Positions 10,466-20,806 of a DNA stretch of 64,000 nucleotides are shown here, in pieces. This DNA comes from Microdochium bolleyi (Eukaryota; Ascomycota; Sordariomycetes; Xylariales; Microdochiaceae). Position 1 is the first letter of the stretch. Each line of letters starts with the position of its first letter. The DNA is taken from positions 124,001 to 188,000 of the forward strand of contig KQ964264.1 of the NCBI GenBank assembly GCA_001566295.1, in the 5' to 3' direction. Both the position numbers and the translations under genes were made by a program. The notes beneath the pieces are model-generated. The model made no database searches. It was not told where the DNA came from and saw only the letters and a program-made list of their open reading frames with translations.

Positions 10466-12303
10466 TTAGAAGAGCTTGTAGATGACCTTCATGAAGATGT
10501 TGGCGTTGGCGCGCTTCTGCTGGATGGAGCGGTGCAGCTCCCAGTCGATCTCGCGGCGGCCCGAGTCGACGTCGATCTTGTCGATGGTGAGGAACTCAGG
10601 GCGCTTCCAGATGTAGCCGACGACCCAGAAGACCAGGACGACGGGGAAGGCGAGACAGGTCTTGAAGAAGCCCTCGGCGTCGTTGTAGATGGAGCCATCC
10701 GGGCCGCCGCCGACGGGGCAGATGGCGACGTACATCTGGGCGATGAAGACGAGGATGCAAAGGCCCAAGCCCAGGTACGAGCCGCCGACGCCGAGCGCGG
10801 CGGTAAAGGGCAGCTCGTCGAGGGTGTGGCCCTGGCGCTTCCAGGCCATGCGGAACCGGATGTGCGCGAGGCAGATGGAGCCCCAGGTGAAGAGGGCGGC
10901 GAGGCCCGACAGCGCGAGCAGCCAGTCGAAGAGCTCGAGGCCGGCGACTTGGTCGACACCGGCGAAAGCGAGGAAGCCCATGGATAGGATCAAGATGGTC
11001 GAGTAGAGCGGACGGCCGGTCTTGTCAACGTAGTCGAAGAACTTGGGGGCGTAGCCCTGCTCGGCAAGAGCGGTCAGGGTGCGGCTGCCGCCGTAGACAC
11101 CCGAGAGACCGATGGAGACGACAGAGATCATGATGACGACGTTGAAGAAGTGGTCGTACCCCCACAGGGCGGCGTACTTGCCGACCAGGACGAAGGGGGA
11201 CGCCTGCGAGTTGGCGAAGGGGTTGGCGCCAATCAGACTCTCATCGTCGGCTGAGATGAGGAGACCGACAAAAGTGAGCGAGAGGATGTAGAAGAGGGTG
11301 ACACGCCAGAACACCTGCTTGCAAGCAGAGGGCAGGGTGGTTAGGGGGCTCTTGGACTCGGAGGCAGCGAGACCGATCAGCTCAGTGCCGGCAAAGGCGA
11401 AAGCGGCCGTGACGAAGACGGAGCAGAAGCCCTGGAAGCCGTTGCGGAAGCCGCCCTGCTCTACGAAATAGCGGTTGCCCCAGAACTCATTGTAGCGACC
11501 CTCCTCCGGGCCGCCACCGCAAACGAGGACGACACCGATGACCAGGAAGGTGACGATGGCAGACAGTTTCAGGAAGCTAGACCAGAACTCCTCTTCGGCA
11601 TAGCCGAGGGCACCAAAGCAGCTGATGAGGGTCAGAGCGACGATGAAAATGGCCATGAAGATTGCTGGATTGATGCTTCCGTCTGTCCAATAGTTTATAG
11701 TGAATGACGCTACGACGATTTCGAACGGTAAGATGAAGAGCCATTGCAGCACTACACGTATGTGTCGTTGTCAGCATTGATGCTCGATGATCTGCCACCT
11801 ACGGCGGGGCTGAGAATCACAATAGACTTACGATAATTCCAGCCCATAGCGAAGCCCCATGAAGGGTCGACGAAGCGAGTAACCAAGACGTAGAAGCCAC
11901 CAGAGACGGGGTACATGAGAGCCATTTCACCGAGAGCAAAGACAACGTTGAACATCATAACACCGATGATCGAGTAGTCAATGACGAGAGAGGCGGGACC
12001 GCCTCTGCGGAGGGCAGAACCAGTACCGACGAAGAGACCAGCACCGATGGAGCCACCAATGGCAATCATGTGCAGGTGGCGGCCCTTCATAGTCTGGTTG
12101 TACTTGTTGTGGCGGTTGGCGTCGGTGGCCTCGCGGCGCTTGAAGGAGTCGCCCGTCATGCCCATGCGGCCCCAGAAGCTCATAGCATAGTAGTCGTCGT
12201 TGTTGGCGTGGAGCTGGTCGACGTAGGCGCCCTTGACCTCGCCGCGCTCGGCGGGCGAGTCAGCGCCGCTGGCGACGGCGATCTTCTCGTCGGTGGCACC
12301 CAT
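10466..12303 (-). CDS. Amino-acid permease, yeast amino-acid transporter (YAT/Gap1-like) family, 585 aa
   Basis: Proton-coupled amino-acid importer, expected at the plasma membrane. Exons are 11832-12303 and 10466-11751, joined over a 79-nt intron (11752-11831) with donor GTAAGT, a GCTGAC branch site and acceptor TGTAG. Splicing restores the family's GWNYxLQW motif. The cytoplasmic N terminus is followed by the diagnostic MKGRHLHMIAIGGSIGAGLF motif at TM1. About 12 hydrophobic segments follow, and the length is normal for the family. The start is the ATG at 12303 (MGATDEK). Substrate range cannot be read from sequence; a general permease is the closest guess. Confidence 0.92.
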
Positions 12304-15300
12304 GATGGGGGAAGAAGAGACGAGTGGCCTGATGGGCTCGTCGTCGAAGAACAGGAAGGAGGGAAGAGTGCTTGAGGAAACCTGGAGAGGACCAGCCAGA
12401 AGTTGGAGGCGAGGAGACGACGCGGATCGCGTGGTATATGTACTCGGCCGTCTCCGAGGGGCCACGCCACCGCGCGCCCGCAGCGGTTCATCCGAGGGGC
12501 ACACCGCGCGTGGGGAAGGACCCCGGAGCCAGGCAGGGTCACGGAGAGTCCTGGGCCGGGAGGATACATGCGAGGCATGAAGGCGAGCCAAGCAGACCGG
12601 GCCTCGCAGGTGTGGTTGACCAACCCCAGGGCAGTGGAGGCCATCACGACTGTTATCTCTCGGCCCTCCGTGTTTCTGTGGGCTCCGGCGGCTTGGATTG
12701 TCTTGGTATAGCGGGCCCAGCCGGGTTGATGGAGCCGTCTCAGGCAGAGAGCAGCATGTCCGCAGCGTATCAGAGGCTCCGAGGCAAATGCGATGCTGCG
12801 CTTATTCCTGTGCGTCCGCAGTTGTCCGTTGGTGCTGGCTGTTGTCGTTGCAGTCGTGGCGGTCGCATCTGCTATCAGCTCGACCCCGGCCATGCAGACA
12901 CAAGGCGCTGCCGAGCCGCCAAGGGGCTGGCCGAGTTACTTCAAGATGCATGGAACCATGTATCCACCCTCCTTCTCGTTGCAGCTACCTCGTGCCCTGA
13001 CTGCTGCGCCGCTGGCCTATGTGAGATCGGGGCCCTTCCAGAATGCTTCTGCACATACCTATCCCATCCCCCATCCCGCCACCATCTCGCTGGAGCCGGC
13101 CTCGCCGCAGGCCTGATCCCCGCGCACGGGTACTTCTCACGGAGTACACACGGCGCTAGTCTTGCACGCCCGCCAAGAGATAAGTGATGACCATCCCAGA
13201 TGTTGCGAGTGGCGTCTTGCCCGTTCTCCGTACTTGCTGGCCCATCAGGACTGTCAAGAGGAGCCGAGCCAAGGCGCGCCCCCCGCCGCCGACGCACACG
13301 ATGATGCATGGCTCTCCTCGATTGGGGAGCTCAATGTGGCTCACATGCGAGATTGCACAGCGGCGAAATGACTGCCCAGCCAGTCCAGCCCATCGGCATT
13401 GCTTGACACCTTCCTCTTCCGCGCGGGGGCGTAATCGCCCAACAGCTCGCTTGCCGACCAGCCCGGACGCAGCCGCAGAATCGCATGTGCAAGATGCGCT
13501 GACCCAGTTGACCGGGCTGAAGCCTGAGACGCCATGCACAACGCAACGACAACTCAGCACCCCAGATTCTGCACGGAGTATTTTTTACGGGACCTCGGAG
13601 AGTCGCCGCAGTTGTGGGGATACACGGACGAGGAGCACGCACAATTCCCACAGTTATGCTCTCGTGTGTCGCTGCGACTAAGCCAGTTTCAGCCACGAGT
13701 GTAGGGCCGGCCCCATATCTATCGGTGACGGAAGCGGTCGAGCTGGCAGCCTGAGGGTCCCTATCGTCCGACGAGATGATCGCGTGTCTGCATCGTGGCG
13801 GTAACGCGTGACAATGGCGAGTCAAGCAAGCAGACCACGCGCGGCTCCTTGCCCCAGACGCCACTGCGGAACGGCGCAAAACGATTAGGGAAACAGAGGA
13901 ATGAGCAGAAGGCGTCACGGTGTCCGGAACTACGGCACAATGACAAGGCTCTTGGCCTTTATACCAAGACACCAAGCCTGACGTCCAAGCAGGGCCAGGC
14001 TATAACTGCACTGCAACCACGGGAGGCCTTGCCACAACGGGCCCCTAAGCACCGGCTGGGCGGGACCCCATTCGCCCTTGGCGATGCCTCTGGGGACTGG
14101 GCGGCTCCTCCGTTGGTTTGGCCGGCCCCTGGCCCTTAAAAGTCCGGCAGTCTGGGCGTCTCTGCTTTCGGCCCGTTGAATGCAACCCCAGACTTACGGA
14201 AGACCAGCTCGACCAGGAGGGCCTCGCTTTCTCTCTCTCTTTTGCAAGTGGGCAGGCAGAGATATGCAGCACCCCTGTCGCCCAGGCTTGTCGGCAGAAA
14301 TGCGAAGGCAAGCAAAAGGGTCCAATGCTTAGTCGGGAACATGTGGGAGTTATCTACATGTGCTTGATTTCCTCCCTCGATCCAGGTCCATCTGTCTCGG
14401 ATCCCCCCCCCCTCTTCCCCCGGGCGCCCCCCTTTCAGCTCGGGCTGGAAGGCGAAAGCAAGGCGTGGCCGCGCGTGCATGCTGCAACCATGGGTTACCT
14501 ACCGTACCCCATTGTAACCATGATTGTGCATTCACTCACTGCGACCGACCGGACAACGGCACGCATGGCCAGGACACCGAGTCAAGGAAATCTCCCACTT
14601 GGCGCGAGTCATTCTCCAATCTCTCTGCGTTGGACCAGACACAACCATTCAGAGGGGCCTGTCTATCTGAGCCCCTCAAATCCACAACGAAATCACCACC
14701 GCTGTCGTCGGTTATCTCGACTGCCAGCCCAGTCTTGTGATTGTATGTACGTGAGTCCATTGATAATTGGCCCACAGAACCGTGTGATACCGGCGGGACA
14801 AAGTCTCCACTGCATTGCTCTGTCCCAGATAGTGCTTCAGGTGTGCGTTCATCTCAGGAGGCATTAATCTCCATCGAGCGTGCCAACGATGGGGGCACCC
14901 GTCTTTATTCTTGGTCGACTCTGCGCGCGCATCAAGCCGAGGTCCTTGGAGAAACTGTACATCAACGAAGGCGGATCAGCGGCAGGGGCGCATCCATGTT
15001 ACATTCAATGCAGCACCGCGCTGTCATTTGCCAAAGATACGGCTGCCGCCTCGGTGCCAGAGCGTCGCGTGTAACATGCTAGATCAGATGATAAGAAAGC
15101 TTTTGCCAGTCTCGGCCGACGCGCAGACGAGCCAAGCTCAAGTCCGGACTGGTTTGATTGCACAAGCTTGGCTTGCATCCTCGATGATGCCGAGGCACCA
15201 CCAACACCGTGCATTTATGACGTGATACCGTTGTCCGGCGAGGCAAGCAAGCAAGCTCCACTTGCTCATACGCGTAGATATCTCCCTCAGAAGCAGCAGA

Positions 15301-16741
15301 AAGAGTCCATCTGATGATCAGCAGCCGCTGCGATTGTGCACGTGCACTGATGTCCAGCCGTTGCGATGATAATCAGCCAGGAGAGAAGAAGGGTAGGCTC
15401 GGCATCGCATGTGCAACCCTTGGAGGCTCGCCTTACACGGGACGCGGCTGAGTGCATCTAGACTCGGTCTGCCTGCCTATTTAGCTCATCGGGCCGAGAG
15501 CGACCACGCTGCATCCGTCCCTCAGCCCTACGGAGCTCCCCTATAGCGAAACACATGCTCCTGCCCTCGATCTGCGCCTTTCACCACATCAGGGAGTATG
15601 TCTAGATCATGCCGCGCACCCCGGCCGAGAGAGCTGGGTATCTCCGCATCTCCGGGCTCGTCACTGTGTGTGGAGCAGAGCTCCAGAGAATCTGGTCTGT
15701 TCCACTCGATCATGACTAAATCGAAACGTAATCCTGAGTTCAGGCATGCACTCCACCCACCAGGTTTCTTTAAATCAACGTCAAATATCCTATGGTATTT
15801 GACTTTCAGCTGCGTGCGCTGTACCGTCACAAAACAAAACAAAAAGCGAAGAGCTATTTCGTCAACACATTGTGATCAGTGCAGCCTCGTGACCTGCGCC
15901 TAGGGCCAGATTAAGATGATATTCGCCCTAGCCATGGAACTTCATGTCTACATAACAGATAATAGACTCTATTCGCTAATCCTCCACTACGAGTTATGTA
16001 ATGCAAGATTAAGGTGGTGCCACGAGAGAAGGCCATCTCCAACTGTCAGTGCGACATTCAGAGCAGCAGGACACACCGAAAGATGATTTGGACACTCGAC
16101 GTAGCAGCAGGTACTTTTTTTCCTCGACTCGCCTGGCCTGTCTGGAATGCCGGAAAGTGTACCTGGCTGCTGGGCATCGCTGGAGCGGCGCACGGACGCG
16201 CTTGACAGACATGCTGCGGTCTGGCGAACGGCACCCAAGGCTCTGGGGCACCAGCGAGAGCGATCCCGACTGTCCGCGTGACGAAATATCTCTGTGTCGG
16301 CTGATGAGAAGCTCTTGAAAATTGCGACGTCACTTTCGGACGGCGAGCCTCAAACTTTGGCAATTACTCATACCACGCCCAGTGGTCCATGGCACGCGAT
16401 ACTCCTCTCTTTCAGTTTGGCAAGGAGACCTTTTGAAAATCCAAAGCTATCATATACGTGGGAAACAGTAGCAAAGGAAGCAGTGAGCTCTCCATTCCAA
16501 TGTTTGACCATTAACTGGACCAGTGCTAAAGATGTTAACCGGACAGGACCCACTGAGCTCGGAGTATGGTCGAGATTACTTCTGTTCCAAATAACACCAT
16601 TGTTTGGATAGCCCTGACTGACTTGACCGTCGCCTACACTGGGCCGTATATCAGTGGCTCTCAGTTTCCATTAAATCCCACAGAATGCATGCCACATCTC
16701 ACGCGGACACAAGACACAACAATCGAAGAAGATACCACACG
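12304..16741. other. 4.4-kb stretch without a supported gene
   Basis: The permease promoter lies at the left end. GC-rich sequence makes many overlapping open frames on both strands (for example 12372-13187 plus, 13331-13975 minus, 14118-14867 plus), none with a motif or consistent codon bias. A 107-codon frame at 12793-13116 starts with a hydrophobic stretch resembling a signal peptide but continues into low-complexity sequence. No transposon ORF, terminal repeat or RNA gene was recognised. Confidence 0.45.
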
Positions 16742-18510
16742 ATGCCCGATTCGATGGAGCGGAACACGACAAGGATACTCGGGGTACTGCCCGTGGAACT
16801 TTGCTGATGATAGTGGCCTTCCTGCCACTTCAAGACCTTCCCGCCCTCGCGAGGACATGCGGAGCATTCAACGTCGTCGCAAAAAGGCGCCTCTATCGAG
16901 ATGCCGCCCGGACCCCATCCCTCGCATACGTGCTGCCCTGGGCTGCAGAGTGCGGCAGACTCGGGACCGTCAGGCTTCTCCTCGAGGCGGGCGCAGATCC
17001 CAACCGGCACGATAAAAATGATGACCCACGCGATCTGACACAAGGTCGACTGCGCGGCTGGCTATCTGTGGACATCTCGAAACCGAGATCAGAACGCGGC
17101 GACCTCATCCTGCTCCAGATGTACTACAGAGACCGCGGCATAGGCTTGCCGCAAGGAAGAGAAGTGGGACGAAGTCTGGCAAGACCCAAATGCCGGTGTC
17201 GGCTTCCACACTCTCTGCTGAAGCGGCCGCGGGGCTCCTAATCGACCGCGGTGCCGACCTCCTGTTCGGTCCCGGGCCGGGGGGCCAACACTGCCATGCA
17301 CTTCACGTTGCATCCCACCAGGGCTGCTCCGAGATCGTGCGATACCTGTGCGGTATGATGGGCGAGCACGGGCCGGTCATCGATGTCGATATCGAAGACG
17401 CTTATGGACGCACCCCGACGGCCCAGGCCCTACTCGGCCAGAGTCCCAACCGTCCATTTGTTATCTCTACCCTAATCCGAGCAGGCGCCAACGTCAATGC
17501 GACCGTAGGACCAGATGGCTTCACCCTGCTCCATCTAGCTTGCTGGGCCGGGAAATGGCTCGAGGCCGTGTTGCTCTTCAGGTCTGGCGCCGAGCTTGAT
17601 GTTGTCTGCCACAACACAGACTCTCGCTGGGACCTGCCATCAGGACCGATCCGACCTATCGATCTCGTCTGCACCAACACGTCCTCCTCGGCACCCTCGC
17701 GAGACAGGAAGCAGATCCTCATCGACCATGGCCGGGTCCTCGCTTCCGAGACCCGCGTCGATCTCCTCAAGCACATGATCCGGTGGGGAGCAAGCACAGC
17801 CACGTGCCCAGGACTGGACCGTTCTCCCATGACCATCGCGGCGGCGTTCCCGGACCCAAGCACTGCCCTCGCCCTGCTGTCCACACTGAGAGACGCAGGC
17901 CTCCGGCCCGACCACGACGACGACCTCTCCACAATCGCCGCCGTCCAGCTCGCGTCGTGGCACCAGCTGGACTGGCACAGCTGCCTCCCCCCCCCCCCCC
18001 CCCCCCACCACCCCCTGGCTTTGCAGCTGTAGCACTCAGTACCGCGTCCCTGTCATCTCGTGGCTGCTCGGCAACGGGGCACGCATCCCGTATTCCGGGC
18101 AGCGCGCGGAGACCTTCTTCAGCTCGATCCAGACCCAGCTCGACTCGCTACACTGCTGGCCCCGCGAGGCCCCCGAGCTGCTCAGAGTCTACATCGACGA
18201 AGGGGGCCACGACCCGGACCTGCGTGGGCCAGATGACGATTTCCTCGTCCTGGCGTTCCTCCGCGGGCGGTGCTTCAACCTCGTCGACGTCCTCCTCGCG
18301 GCCGGGGCGAACAGCCCAGATGTCAGCGAGGTCTTGCGGGATTTTCGGGATAAGCTCCCCGTGCTGGAGACGTGGGAGAGACACAGCGTCACTATGGGAG
18401 TGCGCTTTACCGCCCACAACGGTGATTTCAACGCTTACTCTGACGACGCAGACTCCTGGGTCGGAGACGCGGTGACATGTCTGACCGACCCTGACACTAA
18501 ATTTGTCTAG
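16742..18510 (+). pseudogene. Broken F-box and ankyrin-repeat gene, several frame changes
   Basis: The parts of one F-box/ankyrin protein lie in order in three frames. ATG 16742 starts MPDSMERNTTRILGVLPVEL. The F-box continues one frame lower from about 16800 (LMIVAFLPLQDLPALARTC) into an ankyrin unit (WAAECGRLGTVRLLLEAGAD). A short block follows from 17144 (CRKEEKWDEVWQDPNAG). Ankyrin sequence resumes in another frame from about 17214 to 18000 (LIDRGADLLF, FTLLHLACWAG), and a last part from about 18007 to the TAG at 18510 (VISWLLGNGARIPYS). Changes lie near 16799, 17143, 17214 and in a C20 run. Two could be introns (acceptors ATAG at 17143, CTGTAG at 18032), but donors are poor and both intact relatives lack introns. 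Pseudogene or assembly error is preferred. Confidence 0.6.
17987..18006. repeat. C20 homopolymer run
   Basis: Twenty consecutive C bases lie within the broken F-box/ankyrin gene, exactly where its reading frame changes. It is a prime site for replication slippage or for a base-calling error. Confidence 0.9.
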
Positions 18511-19426
18511 AACTTCCATCTTGATTGGTGCAGGGGCAACAAGCGGACCCGCGTGGGCCGGGTCAACCTGGTGCTCGACATGTGTCAGCTGCATGGTCAG
18601 CCTTCAGCCGCAGGAGCTGAGGTGAAATTCCGCAAGGATCTTAGGTTTTCAGTCCATATGCGAGGGTTTTCGAATCTGCAGTCATCGTTACGATGCTCCA
18701 GTCAGGTCACGGGAACTCAACCACTGGAGCTCAAACAACTCGGAACTTGATGATTGTCAGCTTTATTACAACGGCAATACTTCGCAGCTTAAGCCCGAAA
18801 TCATGAAAATCCGTGGCGGGAACTTGAACAAAATCTTTCCTCTATTTAGTTCCAGCGTGGAATCAACTATAATACTACTACTTCAAGCACAGTAATAGTG
18901 TCTAAATACCCGACTGAGAGGGGCGAGCCAGGCTGCTTTTCCTTCCTCAAGAATTAGTCCTAGACCAATGGAAACCGCTTACCAGTCATCGCCGCAACCT
19001 AACCCACTGCCATGTCTTTTCCTTACCAACCATCGCCACCTCTTCAAACTACCTGCAAAATAAGACAGATGCTGTAAGACCGTCAGGCTGTGTACCATAC
19101 ATGGCCAAGGCAAGATCAATTAATCTTGAGGCTCGATTAAGCATTATCCAATGCGAGGATACACGGAGAAGTCACGGCAACAGTTTAGATAGTAGAGATG
19201 GCTTGCTACTGGTAATATTGGCCGATGACGAATTCTTAGGGAAGGAAAAGCTGTCTGGCTTGTTCCTCGCGTACCTGAAATTCGAGCGCTATTTTTGTTG
19301 ACGGCATAGCAGCTATAGTCTGTTCCGCCCTTGCATGAACTATTTAGTATGACATCCGTATAGATGATTGGACTCGGCTGGCGCATGTGAGACTATGCGC
19401 GATTGTGCGCGGCTGGGCCTTACATT
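18511..19426. other. AT-richer intergenic region, no gene seen
   Basis: Base composition shifts toward AT compared with the genes on either side. Short open frames have no motif. It is continuous with the minisatellite and promoter region of the secreted-protein gene. Confidence 0.5.
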
Positions 19427-19556
19427 TACTAAATGTAATAAGCAAATACAATCAGGCAATGCAGTAAGAGAATGCAGTAAGCAAATGCAGTCAGCAGATA
19501 CAGTAAGCAAATACAAGAAGCAAATACAGTAAGCAAATGTAATAGGCAATTGCAGT
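19427..19556. repeat. 13-bp minisatellite, ten units
   Basis: Ten head-to-tail 13-bp units with consensus close to AAGCAAATRCAGT fill 130 bases exactly, the first unit being the most diverged. Neighbouring units differ at one to a few positions, so the array is old enough to have diverged. It ends 56 bp before a TATA box and 175 bp before the start codon of the small secreted-protein gene. A motifless minus-strand open frame running through it is judged to be chance. Confidence 0.85.
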
Positions 19557-19612
19557 CCAGTCCCAAAAAGCGCCTTCATGTAAAACGATATAAAAGCTCT
19601 AGGATGAGAGGA

Positions 19613-19620
19613 TATATAAG
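19613..19620 (+). promoter_or_regulatory. TATA box of the small secreted-protein gene
   Basis: TATATAAG lies 112 bp before the ATG at 19732. A second TATA-like element, TATAAAAG, lies at 19589-19596. The spacing suits a TATA promoter with a short leader, and the leader ends in a favourable CAAA before ATG. Confidence 0.55.
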
Positions 19621-19731
19621 ATTGCATTGACTTTTCCTTCGTGGCACTTACCTTCTTGCATCTTCACTGCATCTAGCCTACCTTCAACAGGCCTTCTTAA
19701 CAAGAATTCCTTACCGCCTTGAACATTCAAA

Positions 19732-20083
19732 ATGAAGCTTATTACACTCCTCGCGTTTGCTGCTACGAGTTCTAGCGTCTCGGCCCAGCCCTTCTACCCG
19801 TCAGTCTGCGGTCACTGGCTTGTAAATTTTGGAGGTATTGCTGGGCTTTCCCCGTCGAGCACCTATCGTGCTTTAATGCAGCTACTAATGCGAGAATTCC
19901 GCAGGCAAAAGCCAGAGCGATATCGCCCGATTGGCCTGTGGCAGGTCGGATACGTGCAACGGTCAGGAGTGGAACACTGTTTTCAACATGGGACTTACTG
20001 GGCAGTGGTCGGCTAGTGGGTTCTGCAGCAAAGGTTGCTATATGTATGACACGAGCAGGGGTCCGTTAGGTGCCTGTCACTAG
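19732..20083 (+). CDS. Small secreted cysteine-rich protein (93 aa), spliced
   Basis: Exons 19732-19834 and 19905-20083 flank a 70-nt intron with donor GTATTG, a CTACTAAT branch site and acceptor CGCAG. Reading straight through gives a different, cysteine-poor tail, so the splice decides the protein. Residues 1-18 form a typical signal peptide (MKLITLLAFAATSSSVSA, cleavage before QP). The mature part of about 75 residues has six cysteines: one near its N terminus (SVCGHW), then LACGRSDTC, then FCSKGC, and one close to the C terminus, fitting three disulfides. Size, secretion and cysteines match the loose class of fungal effector-like or antimicrobial proteins. No specific family or activity is recognised. 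Confidence 0.75.
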
Positions 20084-20806
20084 GCTGTTATACTGCTTGC
20101 GGCACTTCTAGTAATGAAGCATAACGTTATGCTGAAAGATTTCTGAAGAAGTCTATTGCAGAGAGAGCTGTAGTAGGAGAAACCACACCCCAATAGCAGC
20201 CGGACGGCCAAGAGGCTCGAGGTGGCCTGTAGACAGGTCGGTTGGACAGGACTGCTGCAGAGGACACGGACAGATTTGCTGCAGGGGGCTTCAGAGGAAA
20301 GGAAGGAAGGATACGACCGGTCAGGTCATTCATCAGAAGGTCTCGAGGGTCTCGAACAGTCCTGCCGCCGGCCTCGAGTGCCGAAGGGAGGGTTGTTATT
20401 GTTGATTTGGTGTGGTAGTGACTCCAGATGAGGAGCGTTGTCTGGACAGGAGCAATCTGTCCAGCGAGATAGCCAAGCTCGACACACAGCCAGACTGCTG
20501 TCCGACGCATAAAGCAAAAGCAGTCTTGGATGCCATGTGACACTTGATCACATAGCTGAATTCATGCATGCATATTTGGCAATGGTAAAAAAAGGTTGAC
20601 ACGTGAAAGCCACAAAATTGTCATTATATTGAAGCGTTCTTACACCATGCCGTTATCAAAGATGGGCCTTGTCTTGGCACAGACTCGTTGAAAACCGCGG
20701 CCCTTGCCAAATTCGAACGCCAGGCCCCTAATGAATCTGCTACAACTGATGTTCGTATTTCGTCAGTCACATTGCCAAGGCGTGTAAGCGCAGACAGTTG
20801 ACTCAC
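20084..20806. other. Intergenic region between convergent genes
   Basis: It separates the 3' ends of the secreted-protein gene (plus) and the membrane-protein gene (minus). No motif-bearing frame or repeat was seen. Confidence 0.5.

Noticed and set aside
12793..13116. 107-codon frame with signal-like hydrophobic start
   Set aside because: The hydrophobic stretch is Val/Ala from GTC/GCT-rich sequence, several overlapping frames exist, and nothing downstream looks like a domain.
12304..16741. Possible transposon in the long gene-free stretch
   Set aside because: No terminal repeats, target duplications, reverse-transcriptase or transposase motifs could be seen.
19340..19627. Minus-strand frame through the 13-bp minisatellite
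   Set aside because: The translation reflects the repeat (CICLL-like units) and the repeat period is not a multiple of three.
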